64,000 nt of DNA from Eutypella sp. D-1 (lineage: Eukaryota > Ascomycota > Sordariomycetes > Xylariales > Diatrypaceae). How positions within the stretch are numbered: position 1 is the first letter of the stretch; every line of letters begins with the position of its first letter. The notes beneath the pieces were generated by a model, which did not search any database, had not been told where the DNA came from, and saw only the letters and a program-made list of their open reading frames with translations. The stretch spans positions 310,001 through 374,000 of the forward strand of contig JAJTTP010000023.1 in assembly GCA_023313575.1 (NCBI GenBank), in the 5' to 3' direction. Made by a program: the position numbers and the translations under genes. Positions 1-11,099 of this stretch are shown piece by piece.

Positions 1-888
1 CTACTACCTGCAACATCGAGCACTTCACGTACTGGGATACGGCCACGGTTGCTCTGCAGGCGATGACCAAACTCGGCGTTGACAAGGCCTTCGCCTTGGG
101 CACTAGCCAAGGAGGGTGGATCGTCGTTCGCATGGCTCTTCTTGCCCCTGAGAGGGTACGTACTTTTATAGGATGACGAATTTAAAGAGGATGCGTTTTT
201 TTTTTACTGACCACCCTGTGAAGATCCTGGGCCTCGTTCCCCTGGGCACGTCGATGGACTGCGAGTCGGCCGACTCCCGCACCAAGGGCTGCTGGTAAGA
301 AACTCTTGCATTAGCGTCGACTTAGCGATTTACCGTTGGCTAACCTCTTGGGTCATCAGGGACCCCGTCCCGTTCGCGGCGCCGTTCTTCGCGAAGTGGA
401 CGTCCTCGGTACCGACGCCGGACTTCGTTGTAGATGATGACTGGGTCGGTGCACTGATCGGCCTGGGATTCGGTGCCTCAGCGACGCCCGAATCCACAGA
501 GTTCTGGACCAAGACTCTGAAGAGTGTATATTCCGGGGATGAGGGACGTAAGAAGCTCAGGTCGTCTGCCATCTGCCTAGCGGAGCGAGATGGGCTCCTG
601 CTCAGGGTCGGGGACGTCAAGTGCCCTGTCCACTGGTTGCAGGTAAGTTCTTGTTCTACCCCTCACCAAAGTGATTTTGTAACTGCCGAAGAGATGAGGC
701 TAACAATGTGACAGGGAAAAACCGACGCGGTCTACAGCCACACAGTTCCGGCTGAGCACATCGCGCTGTTTACCTCCTCGAAGGAGGCCAAGATTGACTT
801 CCTCGAGGGCGGTTCGCACTTCCTCTCCGCCACTAACCCGGATGAGGTCGAGACCGCCCTCGTGGAGATGGTCAAGAAGTACGCTTAG
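1..888 (+). CDS. Alpha/beta hydrolase, 3' part (5' end outside window)
   Basis: The visible part encodes about 226 residues in four exons (1-155, 224-294, 360-642, 715-888); the reading frame enters at base 3. The first exon carries GTSQGG, the nucleophile elbow of alpha/beta hydrolases, with Ser as the likely nucleophile. The last exon has GGSHFLS, which supplies the catalytic His near the C-terminus, 30 residues before the stop. The order nucleophile, cap region, His fits small fungal esterase/hydrolase-like proteins; the substrate cannot be read from sequence. Three introns of 65-72 bp have GTACGT, GTAAGA and GTAAGT donors. The start codon and the N-terminal oxyanion region lie before base 1. 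Confidence 0.85.
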
Positions 889-2086
889 ATAGCAACACTC
901 GCGAGACCTGATTCCAAAAATCCTAATCAAACGGCGATTCAAAACGTTCCTGCCAAGCCGCGGGAGATCCTCGATCTAGAACATTGTAATACGTTATACA
1001 CATTAGGCGTGATTTCCTCCAAGTTAAACGCGAGCCAGCGTATTACGAAGCTGTTGAACTAAGAAGCGAGCCGATGGCCTGACTCTTGAGTGTAGTGGTG
1101 TGAAGCCTACTTAGAACCGTTGATCTAGTTAGAATCTCTCAGGGAAATACCTTGTGAGGAACATTCCGCACCTCCCTGTGGCGTTGTGGAGGTTTAGAGC
1201 CAAACCCGTGGGTTAACCTGGTTTTGGGTAAAAAAATCAACCTAAATTGTCTGGCTGCATCACACTTAGTAGTAACCGGCCAGGAGAAATTTAGGTCGAG
1301 AAATTTGCAGGAACTTGCCAGATGCAGAAGCGCGGTTCACTTACTACGCACTATTCCATAATACTTACTTAAGCTTCCTGTTACAACTAAGAGTATACTA
1401 TGTGAAAGACTCGTTCGTCGTTGGTTGAAATACAGCATGCCCATCCTGGCCGCGAATATAACGTCTAGCCTCGCGAACCTTTTCCATTTATAGACCGATG
1501 TCGCGGCCTTGGTGCTGAACTACGGCAATAACTCAGGGGTGATGCCGGGAATAAGATTATAGCTCGTCCATGGAATTCTATGTTCTGTGCCCTATATCAT
1601 TCGAAGTAAGCCCATAACTTGCTATGCGGCTGATATTTATGCAAGCGGGGCGATGAGCGTTCGGAAGTTGATGTATTACCTAAGCTAGTCATAGGCTATC
1701 GAAGCCATAATAATTCCCCTTGAGCACTACATCTACCCGAGATTTGTATTGCTTATGCTCAAAAAGTCTGGCCCTCGATGGCATTCTTGGCATTCTGAAA
1801 TGGCTATAGTGTTGGCTGCTATCGTGCATTTTCTCTACCTCTCATTGCCCCCTTTCCCTCGCCCTTCTCCCTTCTTTTCTGAATGGGCATACTCTTGAAG
1901 CTCCGATACCCGTTGACACAATCCAGAAGTCATCGTAGGGGATGTTATGTATGACAAGGCATATCCTATGAGTGCTCCACTCGATTCATGCGAAATTTAG
2001 CGTCTCTTTCCCTGGACCTCCTTTCAGCCTCGATAACAAGTGTTGCCTTTGGTGCAAACTAACTTGATCATGTGAAAGGATGAATC
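889..2086. other. Intergenic, no gene seen
   Basis: A convergent gap between the hydrolase and the BTB gene, so it should hold two 3' ends. No long open frame and no RNA gene recognised. A weak 9-bp inverted repeat (ACCTAAATT at 1240, AATTTAGGT at 1288) is the only structure noticed. Confidence 0.5.
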
Positions 2087-3110
2087 TCAGTCTAGACGTT
2101 CTGCAACCATCTTCATCATCTGATGGGTAAAGATCGGTGACTGATTGATGAGTTCCTCAAAGGCATTGCATTTGACGAAATCCTCCAACATGCATGCGGC
2201 ATAAAGGGCCAGCATCTTACACATCTTGTTGTCCCGTGCTGACTCCGAGAAGGCTCCGAATGTGTATATGATCATGGAGATAACATCGTTGGCGCGACTG
2301 GGGTAGAAGGTGAAATCCTTCAAGGTTGCCCATAGCCTTTGATAGGCAAGCTCGCCTAGTTTGGGAACGTTGTACTTATCCGCGAGAACGTACAGGCGCG
2401 CATGAGCAAGGAAGATTTGGCTGTAGTCCTCGGCCTCTTCTTTATTCTGTCGCGGTGAGGCCAGAGCGCCAGAGGGTGTGTTACACGAGTCAGAAGTGAA
2501 CTGCTCGGCCAGGCTATTTCTCTTCTTGAACTGCTCTCCGATGCATCGGTGGCATTCCCTGTTATTCCCATAGATCTGGCATTGCGCACACCAATGTGCG
2601 AAGGTACGCCCACAACAAATACACGATCTGAAGTTCCCTTGGTACCAGGCACATTTACACCGCGGACAATTGGCTTGGACGCCGGAAGTGGATAGTGTAG
2701 CAATAGAGCGAGGTTGAGTCACATCCGTAGAAGTGACATCGGTGGTTGAAGCACCAGTCTTGTGACTTTTTCCATCTCCCACGAGGGTTGCATCGAGTAA
2801 GATGTCGGGCTCTGGGTTATTATAGCTCCCAGTGTACGCCCAGTGGATAAACCGGACAAAGGTCCCCTCGTCGAGGTCCTCCCAGATGACGCGGCCCTCG
2901 ACCGCTTCCTTCATTTTTCCATTGAGGAGGCGATTCAGAGGCCTGGACAAGGTCGACACAGCCGTATTGTGGACCGTGAACTCTTTGCTCTCGGGGCCGA
3001 CGACGAATGTGACCAGCTTAGAGCTGAGGATCCTTGGATAGTGTTAGCAGGTAGACAAGCACAAGAATACATCTGTCTTGGTGTACAAACCTGTCAAAGG
3101 AAGGAGCCAT
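2087..3110 (-). CDS. BTB/POZ domain protein with internal Cys-rich insert
   Basis: 321 residues from two exons: 3091-3110 (start codon at 3110, only 20 nt) and 2087-3032, joined across a 58-bp intron. The join restores the typical fungal BTB opening MAPSFDRILSSKLVTFVV, then the GPESKEFTVHNTAV strand and an FVRFIHWAYTGSY segment. BTB domains mediate dimerisation and often recruit Cullin-3 ligases. Unusually, ten cysteines lie between residues 129 and 170 (several CxxC pairs, e.g. NCPRCKC and CHRC), suggesting a zinc-ribbon-like insert between the BTB core and the usual C-terminal helical part (SQIFLAHARLYVLADKYNVP). Fungal BTB proteins of this type are numerous and mostly uncharacterised. The family call is firm; the function is unknown. 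Confidence 0.88.
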
Positions 3111-4107
3111 GATGGAGTTTCTCACGGTAATAAGGTTGGGATTGTAGGTGGGCAAGGATGCAGTGACAACCACCCTATCGTAGTAATCTGGGTTTCTTTA
3201 AAAAGGAAATGAAAGTTGATTTCCGGAGAACGTCACGATTGAATGTGTTAGGAAATGTCAACGACAACCCTCAGGACAATTACAAAAGGTTGCCGCGAGA
3301 CCGGACACGCAGGAGGCCCACCAGGGAAGCGACAAGAATCTAGATGAGACACACTTCCTGCAACTCTTATTCGTAAGGAAGGGAGACCCCGATTTTCCTG
3401 AGATGGTAGGCTTCCCGGGCTTTCTCCCGGAACGTTCAAGGCGACGATTGTGGTCTATGTCGTAATAAAAGGATGGGAGTAGAAAGATAGGCCGCAAGTA
3501 GAACACCCTTCCACCTTACGCGATAGGCGCTCGGAATGACTGTCGCGACATTGAAGGCTAGGCAAATCGAAGAACGAGTTCCCTAGTATCATGTAGATTC
3601 TCAAATCAGGAAGGAAAGAAAGATACCAACCCGAATAGCAAATGACAGAATGGCACAGCCCATGGGACTCAACAGCCCGTTGATACAGTAGGGCCTTAGG
3701 CATTGAATAGGTAGGTGCCATTGAACGCGCTGGCACCGTCCAATGAGATCCCTATTTCCCAATTGTAGTAACTATGGTAATTACTGTTAGACTCCATCGC
3801 AGGCTACGTGATTGGAACGGCGGATAACTGCATAGGCACCTGGGCGATTTGCTGCAACTGCATTTCGGGCATCAATTAGGTATGTACCCCTACCTGATGA
3901 TCTTTGCCTTCGTCAGGTTTAAAAACGGCAGAAATATACCTACGACTGAAATGGCACCCTGAGAAATTGGTTGCTGTAATAAAGGAAGTCACGCTAGGCA
4001 TCCAAGTCTCATTAAAACACAAGCTATGATAATCGTAAAGTAAACTCCAAGGCCGCGCTTGCTAACTACATTCGATCTGCATCCGAAACCCGCGAGTATA
4101 TTCACCA
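3111..4107. other. Intergenic, no gene seen
   Basis: Upstream region of the BTB gene and downstream region of the next minus-strand gene. Only short frames below 95 codons, with no recognisable domain. Confidence 0.5.
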
Positions 4108-5325
4108 TCAGCAATCCCCGCCCCAGCCCAGATGGCGGTTAATCTCATTCATGGCACTAATACCTGCCCTGACGATACCGGCCGCTTCATTGATGCCGGC
4201 GTGGCCGGTATTCAGCGGGGGTACGGGTTGCTCAGCCCTCTGCAGATCAGCCTGGTCGAGGGTAGTCTGGCGCTTCTCGAGGATGGCCTTGCAGATGGCG
4301 CGAGCCCACAAGTTATACCACTGCTCCTCACTGATACTGACATAGGAGCGGGTGCCGTCGTCGGCGACAGCTGAGAAGGGCCACTCGGCGACGGCGACCT
4401 CCCAGCGCTTGGTGAAAAAGAATAGGTAGGGCCAGGTGAGGAGGAAGGTGAAGGTGAGGGCGGCGAGCCACCAGATCCAGGTCGTGAAACGCCAGTGGTT
4501 GACGCGGGCGTCGTTGTAGCACTCGACCAGCTCGTCCTTCACCTGCAGCTGCACGTTCACGTGCCCGCGGTAGTTCGTGTCGTTGACCAGCCTCCGCAGG
4601 CGGTAGATGACGCCGGCCGTATCGAACCCGACCATCTCCCGACGCAGCACGAAGCATTTCAGCCCCGCGGGGCTGGCGGCGAACCGGTGACACCACTCCT
4701 GCAGGGTGGGCTTGGGCTCGGTGCCGACCTCGATGCTGTGCACGGACCCCGGGGCGCGGGTGGTAAACACGGTGCCCCGCTTCACCTTCTCAGTATTCTC
4801 GACGGTGCGAAGCTGGGTCCAGGAGCGGCGGTACTGGGCGTTGGAGTAGAGGTAGGGGGTCAGGTCGACGCGGACGTCGAAGTCCGTGACGGTGTTCCTC
4901 TCCGTCTTCCCCTTGCTGTCGCGCGTGGTCTCGGTGTGCGTGCCGAGCAGCCGGATGTACGGCCGCGGCGGCGTGGTCGCCAGCTGCCGGATGTGCTTCT
5001 CCAGCTGCGCGGGGTCCTCGAGACGCGGGTCAACGTAGAACCGCGCCCCGCTGTTGGCGTTCTCCTTGAGCCAGGGAATCTCGGTTGACAACGACGCCGC
5101 AGTGCGGAAATCCGTGCTCGCGGTCAGTGGCGCCGTGGGGTCGTCCGAGATTTCTGAGAGAGCATGTCCATAGCTCGGGGGTAAATCATCGATGCCTAGC
5201 TGAGGCACGTCCTCATCGTCATGGTAGGTATCTCTATAACTCTCGCCGGGGTTCGAAACCAGCGGGACGGCATCTGCACCGGGGGCCGAACCCTTGGAAC
5301 CGGTGGCGTCCGATGGTTTACCCAT
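4108..5325 (-). CDS. Conserved-type fungal membrane protein, unknown function
   Basis: A single exon of 405 residues. The first 80 residues are acidic and low in complexity, suggesting disorder. A globular segment follows (about 90-270, including RPYIRLLGTHTETTRD and a stretch starting DFDVRVDLTPYL). One strong hydrophobic segment lies at about 280-305 (WIWWLAALTFTFLLTWPYLF), then a C-terminal region that would lie on the opposite side of the membrane. There is no N-terminal signal peptide, so a type II or tail-proximal anchor is likely. I do not recognise the family. GC-rich coding bias and the long uninterrupted frame support a real gene. Short TACCTAGGTAGGTA tracts lie just upstream of the start. 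Confidence 0.8.
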   Translation of the reverse strand: MGKPSDATGSKGSAPGADAVPLVSNPGESYRDTYHDDEDVPQLGIDDLPPSYGHALSEISDDPTAPLTASTDFRTAASLSTEIPWLKENANSGARFYVDPRLEDPAQLEKHIRQLATTPPRPYIRLLGTHTETTRDSKGKTERNTVTDFDVRVDLTPYLYSNAQYRRSWTQLRTVENTEKVKRGTVFTTRAPGSVHSIEVGTEPKPTLQEWCHRFAASPAGLKCFVLRREMVGFDTAGVIYRLRRLVNDTNYRGHVNVQLQVKDELVECYNDARVNHWRFTTWIWWLAALTFTFLLTWPYLFFFTKRWEVAVAEWPFSAVADDGTRSYVSISEEQWYNLWARAICKAILEKRQTTLDQADLQRAEQPVPPLNTGHAGINEAAGIVRAGISAMNEINRHLGWGGDC

Positions 5326-5999
5326 GATGTGTACTACCTAGGTAGGTATAGGCTTGGCTAAAAATCTAAGACTGTTGATATACAAACCGACTCCTTACTT
5401 GACGGACTTGAATTCAATGATTAAACAGTGTATGCTGGATGATTGTTGCGTTACCTCAATTAAGTGAATTAAATGATGGGAAGCTGAAAGTTGAAACGTC
5501 AAAGTTTCACGTGTTTAGGCAACAATTGAGGCAACGATTGATAGGTATGGATTCTTAAGTACCTACCTACATCTGGTACTTGCCATGTGACAGAGTGGGT
5601 TAGTACGGAGGACAAGGTACCTTGTACACATCAGCTTCAGGGCTGTGCAGTACGAAGTAGCATGTAGCTAGCAAGCAGGCGGGGCTGTGCTTAAAATGTG
5701 GCGACCCGCTTTCACCTGAAGAATAAGGCTGATGATTATATAACGCAGACTGCCAGCTAAAGTCTCCCTACTACTTATTACGCACCTACCTACCCTAGGT
5801 AGGTACTAAGTAGGTATAGACTACATACAGAAGGATGCAGCAGGATTTCTCTTATCCAGCGTAGCAAGACACCAGCAAACAGGCTGCAGTTTAGCAAAAT
5901 GATTCCGGTCGTATCCCGCACGGTTATGTGCCTGTCAAAGTCGTGGACACAAGAATTCGGACGATTCTTATGTAGCAATAGGTGATGGCATTAACGGCT
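5326..5999. other. Intergenic with CCTAGGTA-type motifs
   Basis: Promoter side of the preceding gene. It holds two tracts of the short motif common in this window: TACCTAGGTAGGTATA near 5336 and a near-palindrome ACCTACC-CTAGGTAGGT at about 5785-5805. No gene seen. Confidence 0.5.
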
Positions 6000-7558
6000 T
6001 CACCATTTGAATTTTTCTTTCAACTTGTCCGTTTCCTCGTCATCGACCTCGACCCCGGGCTCTGAGTCCTTGACGCTCGACTCCGCTCGCGCATGTGCCA
6101 AAGCTTCATCCAGCTGCGTCGCCTGAGCAGGCTGATCTCGGGCTTTCAGATCCAATCTTCTAGCCCACTCGTAGACCTTCTCGTGGAAGAGACGGCATTG
6201 AAAGAGACCGTATGGTTCGGGGCCCTCATCCATTTCCAAGAGCTCCATGAGGATTCTCTTGAGCGTTGCGAGCCGGTGCTTATCCCGAGCATAGCCTATC
6301 AAGCAGCAGAAAAACGACGTCAGATCCAGGAAATCCGCGTTCGTCGAGCCCTTGGCCATCAGTCTTATTAAGACGTTCAGTTGGTCGTCGCGTGACAGCC
6401 CGTCGAGGGGGCGGTGTCCAACACAAGTAGCATCTCCCTCCCACTCATCGAGATCTTGTCCGATAGAGGGGTCTGCTCCCGCGGTTATGAGCAGCGCGCA
6501 GCATTCCAGCTTGTCTCCTTCTCTCTCTGCAGCCATGTGCAGAGGCCTTCCGAAACAGGGATTTTTCCGTGCATTGACGTCAGCGCCCCTATTGATGAGG
6601 AGCCGTATCAGAGGCAAACTTCCGTAGTACATCAGGGCTTGGCGGAGCGGAGAGACGGAGAATTCGTCCATCGAGGTAGTCATTCTATCCAGAAGGACCG
6701 TAACAATCTCAATGTTATCTACCGTGGCGGCGATGCAGAGCTTCTGGATGATGTACATCCTGTCTTCGACGGTTTCTCCAGATCCGAGTACGTCGGTGTC
6801 GTTGATCAACCAGAGCGCCATATCCGTGTAACCCTCCGCGATTGCGAGACTGAGGCAATCGCCCTGGTATTCAAGTTCGCACATGCGCCATCGCCGAGGG
6901 CTCAGAGACTGGTTCTTAGGGTGTGCAATGTTGAAAAGATCACCCATATCCCTGTACCATGCCTCTGAATCCGTCCTCAGGAGACAGCCAGCCTTGTGAA
7001 GCTTTTTTACCATCTCAATGTAACCCTTCGACGCAGCGAGGGGGGCGGCTGTGACATGTTTTGAGCAGTTCTGTCCTTTGGTCTCTAGGTAGAATGGCCA
7101 AAATTCCTGGGCCACGTCGATGAATTTCATCGCAATCTCGAATTGGTCATTCTCGATCAGCTCGATCAGTCTGGGAATAGGACGAGTAAGGACACTCCGG
7201 GTTCGAATAAGCTCCTTGTGGAGTTCGAGTGGTAGTTTGCTGGCGTCATGAAGGTCGCGATACTCTTTCTTATACTTCTTGTTGCTCTTGTCCTTCTCTA
7301 GCTGATACTGTCGGGCTTTGTTGATATCATGGCGAAAGCGTATATATCCTAACAAGTCCTGCAGGGCCTTGTTGGTGAGGGCTAAGTTCACGACGTCTTG
7401 GGGATTGTCCAGAAAGTCCTTCCCAATGAGCCAAAAGACGTCGTTCGTGATCTTCTGGCGTCCTGAAAGCATAGTTAGCAATAGTGTACATAAACAGTGA
7501 ATCTTGTTTTTTATTCGGTTGGCTTACCAGAAGAAGATCCCGCAGCATACTGCGCCAT
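6000..7558 (-). CDS. Ankyrin-repeat protein with F-box-like N-terminus
   Basis: 497 residues from exon 1 (7528-7558, start at 7558) and exon 2 (6000-7462), separated by a 65-bp intron with a GTAAGC donor. The join gives MAQYAAGSSSGRQKITNDVF. Residues about 12-55 resemble a fungal F-box-like head (DVFWLIGKDFLD ... VVNLALTNKALQ), which suggests a ubiquitin-ligase adaptor; this is weak. From about 120 to 385 there are degenerate ankyrin repeats, including APLAASKGYIEMVKKLHKAG, PLIRLLINRGADVNARK and PLHMAAEREGD. The acidic/lysine tail (VEVDDEETDKLKEKFKW) has no assigned role. Fungal genomes hold many such proteins in variable regions; the target is unknown. Confidence 0.85.
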
Positions 7559-8750
7559 GATGAAGTTCAACGGTGATAATTAATACATCAAATGGCGTGG
7601 TTACTTGCTGGGACTGGTTTCAGAAAACCAGAAAAGTTGCTTTGAGGTTTCCAAGCCTGTAACTAGGGTATATTTTTCTGGATGTGGCGGGTGTTGTGAC
7701 AGTACTGAGCGCATGTAGGTGCAAACGCATGCACCCAAGCATTCAGTGAATCTTTGAGATGAAAAGAGAAGGAATGAAAGAGAAGGATGGAACAAACCGC
7801 TCAATAAATAGTAAACGGCATAAGGTAGAGTGGGCCAAATTTCCAAAAGGTTGCTTGAGTACCTAGGTAACCACAATAGAGCCTGAGGAATTCAATGAGT
7901 GAGAGAGTCATTAACTGTAATTACTGCCACCTATTGTATCGTTTTCATTGTGACGGTCATCCTACCTATTGTCGTACCTTAGTAGTCATAGTAACTGCCA
8001 GTCTAGAAACGTGCCCAATAAGAATCCGATGGGTTCAATCAAGGACTTATGTAATCATTGGATACCCCCTACCAAGATACTTATCTACTGGGTACGAAAG
8101 GGTAGGAACCTTTGTACCTCAGCACGGACATAATAGTTTCTTGAGTTCCTCAGGTGCGCGTCCCCTACCTCGCTACCCCTCCTCTTCCCCGGCCAAACAT
8201 CGGAACTATGAGCCTGTAATTGAGATCAAACTGCCCACACAACCTTGCATATCTCCGTTAAATTCGAAGCTCCTCTTCAAGCAGACTACGTTCTAAAAGG
8301 AAATGCACACGTGGAAGGCTGCTCTGCCTCAAGGCCGTGAGACATCCTGACAGACACAGTTGTTCTCCAGACAGAGTACTCATCGTTCGCGTAGACAAAT
8401 TTGAAGCGGGGCTACCGACGATGAAGTCGATGGAGCTGGTCGTGAGGGGGAAGGGCAGAAAGATGTCCTCCATTATGTAGGAGATGTTGCAGTCATGGCT
8501 CTTGTTGCTACGGAATAGATCCCTGTCACGTGATAAGGGGTTAGGGCGGCTAGCAGCAACCCTCCCCCCTATTTACGGGCCATGATGGACTGGATTTCTA
8601 TAACAACTTCGCCCCCGGGTCCCTAGTAAGGGCAGAGTTCAACAATTATTCATGTTAGTAGGTACGTACGTAAAAGAAAGAGATAACAATAACGATATGA
8701 AAGGTGGTAAGACTGGTGTTGTATTCTGGTCTAAGGTCTACTATTTATTT

Positions 8751-8783
8751 ATAAGGGATATGGGCGAAGTCCATATCCTTTAT
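8751..8783. repeat. Inverted repeat, 13-bp arms, 7-nt loop
   Basis: ATAAGGGATATGG is followed after GCGAAGT by CCATATCCTTTAT. The arms pair over 13 positions with one mismatch (G against A). It could be a transposon relic or cruciform; no flanking duplication was identified. Confidence 0.6.
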
Positions 8784-8817
8784 ATAAACGGGAGATAGGT
8801 ACATAGGTACTTCCTAT

Positions 8818-8837
8818 TGGTATGTGGGTCCATACCA
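8818..8837. repeat. Inverted repeat, 7-bp perfect arms
   Basis: TGGTATG, loop TGGGTC, CATACCA. It lies 34 bp after the larger hairpin. The short arms could arise by chance. Confidence 0.4.
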
Positions 8838-9527
8838 GTGACCACTAACAACCAACAATTCAGCCTTTGCCTGTACGATGCGGCAACTTCAGAGTGACCC
8901 TCCGGCTTCTATCTCTCACTCCGTATCAACTTCTCTGATGTAGAAGTAGTTGGCGACGAACTCGGACGCGTATCTAGAAGATCCTACTGATATATATATG
9001 GTCGAAATTGATCATTCGGATAAACGAGAGAATGACCACAAACTATAGGTTGGGACAGACGATCATCAAACCCAGCATCCTTGGCACTACCCTATTCACT
9101 ACCCCCTGAATAATAGCCCCACTCAAAGAGGCTCAACTGACCGTTACACAAGCATACAAGGAAGCAAGTTATCATGAATCCTGGTTACAAGGACAAGCAA
9201 GTATTCGAGGATGAGAAAACCTCGAACAACAAACAAACAAACAGCATCTAACCTACCGAGTGGCAAGTTTGTAATTACAGAATCGCTAATTATGCTGGGT
9301 TGTCCGTGTATCAATTTGATTAGGTCAAACGTCTGTGAGCCAACACTTTCTAGAATGAAAGCATAAAGGTGCGGCTTCTCTCCCCGCCCCCCAACATTTC
9401 TTTCTTTATTATCTTACCATCTATAGGTTACACAGCGTGCCCGTCAACCTCCGCTAAAAACCATTTACTTTCAAGATAATTACATCACCCCAAAGATACT
9501 CAGGTCGAAACCGAATATTAGGCCAGC

Positions 9528-11099
9528 ATGGAAGGGTCTTCGGAATTAACCGTCGAGGTGGCGTTCAAATTTAGCGTCAACCCCGTCAAGTTCCTGAAAA
9601 CTTGTCAGAAGGCGACGACCGCCAAGGTGCTCGCAATGGGATACAAGGGCATGTGTCGCGCATGTGTGCAGCACATCTACTTAGAACTCGAGGATCCTTT
9701 GTTCAAGGACTGGGCAGTGCAGCCGGACAACACCAACCCCCCAGAAATCGAGTATCTGGATCCTCGATACGGTGTTCTCACTGACTGGAACCCGGACCAC
9801 TTCTGCATGTTCTCAATCACATCTGTCACACGGGGGGGTATCCCCATATAGGATCGGCACTGCCAAGGACCTGTTGGCTGCCAAGAATGGAGACAAGAAT
9901 GTATGGCGCCAACGGGCGCTAGAATGGATATAACAGACTGGAGATATAACCACCTTCTTTGAGATACGTACTCCGTACGATTGTATATAAATACCAGACC
10001 TATCCTCTGGCCCTCTCCCAGATGGATAGAAGGGCATCGCACCCTTGAAGGACTCTAGTCAATTATTAGCTGAATCTGATATAATATATCCGAGCCATAA
10101 CCCCTCCTTGTCACAACATCTCCCATGCTATCCGCCACGGAAGCTACTTACGACATGATTGGGCGGTGTGCACACGTCATCCGCACCCTGTTTCGGTCCA
10201 CGGAGGCTATACTTTTCGACAAAGATACGCCTTACGAAGTGACGGTGGGCCGCGGATCCAATGGCGTTGGCCTCCGAGAGCTGCAGAAACTGTATACCCT
10301 ACTCCTGCGTGGCGGGGATCATATCTTGAATGATGTGCATCCGGAATACCAGCGGTTCCGCGAGGACATAAAGCCCTGCACGTACAGTTTCATGAAAATT
10401 CCTACAAGTGACGACATTCGAAAAGCGAGGCAACAAGCGCATAGGGGACACGGGGATCTAGAATTAATGACCGAGGCCCGGCCATGGGCAAAGGCTTGCG
10501 AGGCGGGTCACGACATTGAAAAAGGGATCAGCCATGAAAAACTGGATCCCCAGACTGTCGACGAACAGACCACCAGGGATGGGGAATTGACCACAGTGAG
10601 GAATGTGACGATCCGCTTGCAGTACATCTGGAGAGCCGACAAGGTTGTGCTGTTCGACGCTTTCTTTGAGCCCGAAGTGGCCTACGTGCCTTGTCTTCGG
10701 AAGCCATTCCCTGCAAAGCTTATCTTTGATAGCTCTGAAAACATCTGCTGGAGTCACGAGTTTGAGGACGAGACTCTCGTACGCGGCATAAAGTTTCGCC
10801 AAGGGAGTGGCAATCTTATGTACCGGAAGGACGAGGAGTATCCCGTTGCATGGGCGAAGGTGGCCGTGGGCCTTCTAAAATGGGCTATCGAGGTAGACCT
10901 GGAGAGCTTCAGGCGCACGGTCAAGGAGGTCAGAACTGTCGTTGATCTCGGCGCCGACAAAAAGAAAACAAAGGTCGAGACATTGCTTAAGGGTGTCGGT
11001 CTCTCTAAGGATGTTGTCAAGTACATGATGAAGAGGGCGGATAGGATGAGGGGAACCAACGAGCCTCATGGAAAGGTTTCTAACTGTCGCAACCAATGA
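9528..11099 (+). CDS. Divergent amidoligase-like protein, copy A
   Basis: Two open segments (from 9528 and through 11099) align in order with the intact paralog at 25879-27213. A phase-1 intron from 9838 (GTATCC donor) to 10143 (acceptor GAAG) joins them in frame as RGATYDMIG and gives 421 residues. At 306 bp this intron is long for the window, so a broken gene is the alternative. Shared landmarks are the MEG...F-F-VN start, PYEVTVGRGSNGVGL, LQKLYTLLLRGG...ILNDVHP and EYPVAWAKVAVGLL. Their order recalls fungal putative amidoligases (Amidoligase_2 type, ATP-grasp-related glutamine-synthetase-like fold), where HVHVG lies before a leucine-rich helix and an LHP motif. Here the HxH is replaced (YEVTVG), so catalysis is doubtful. 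The family name is an inference from pattern memory. Confidence 0.6.

Larger units (their letters stand above)
7559..9527. other. Intergenic, about 2 kb, with two hairpins
   Basis: No gene is supported. A 71-codon minus-strand frame (8258-8473) has no recognised domain. Two compact inverted repeats (8751-8783 and 8818-8837) lie close together. AT-rich stretches around 8640-8800 and a C-rich stretch near 9385 were also seen. Confidence 0.45.
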
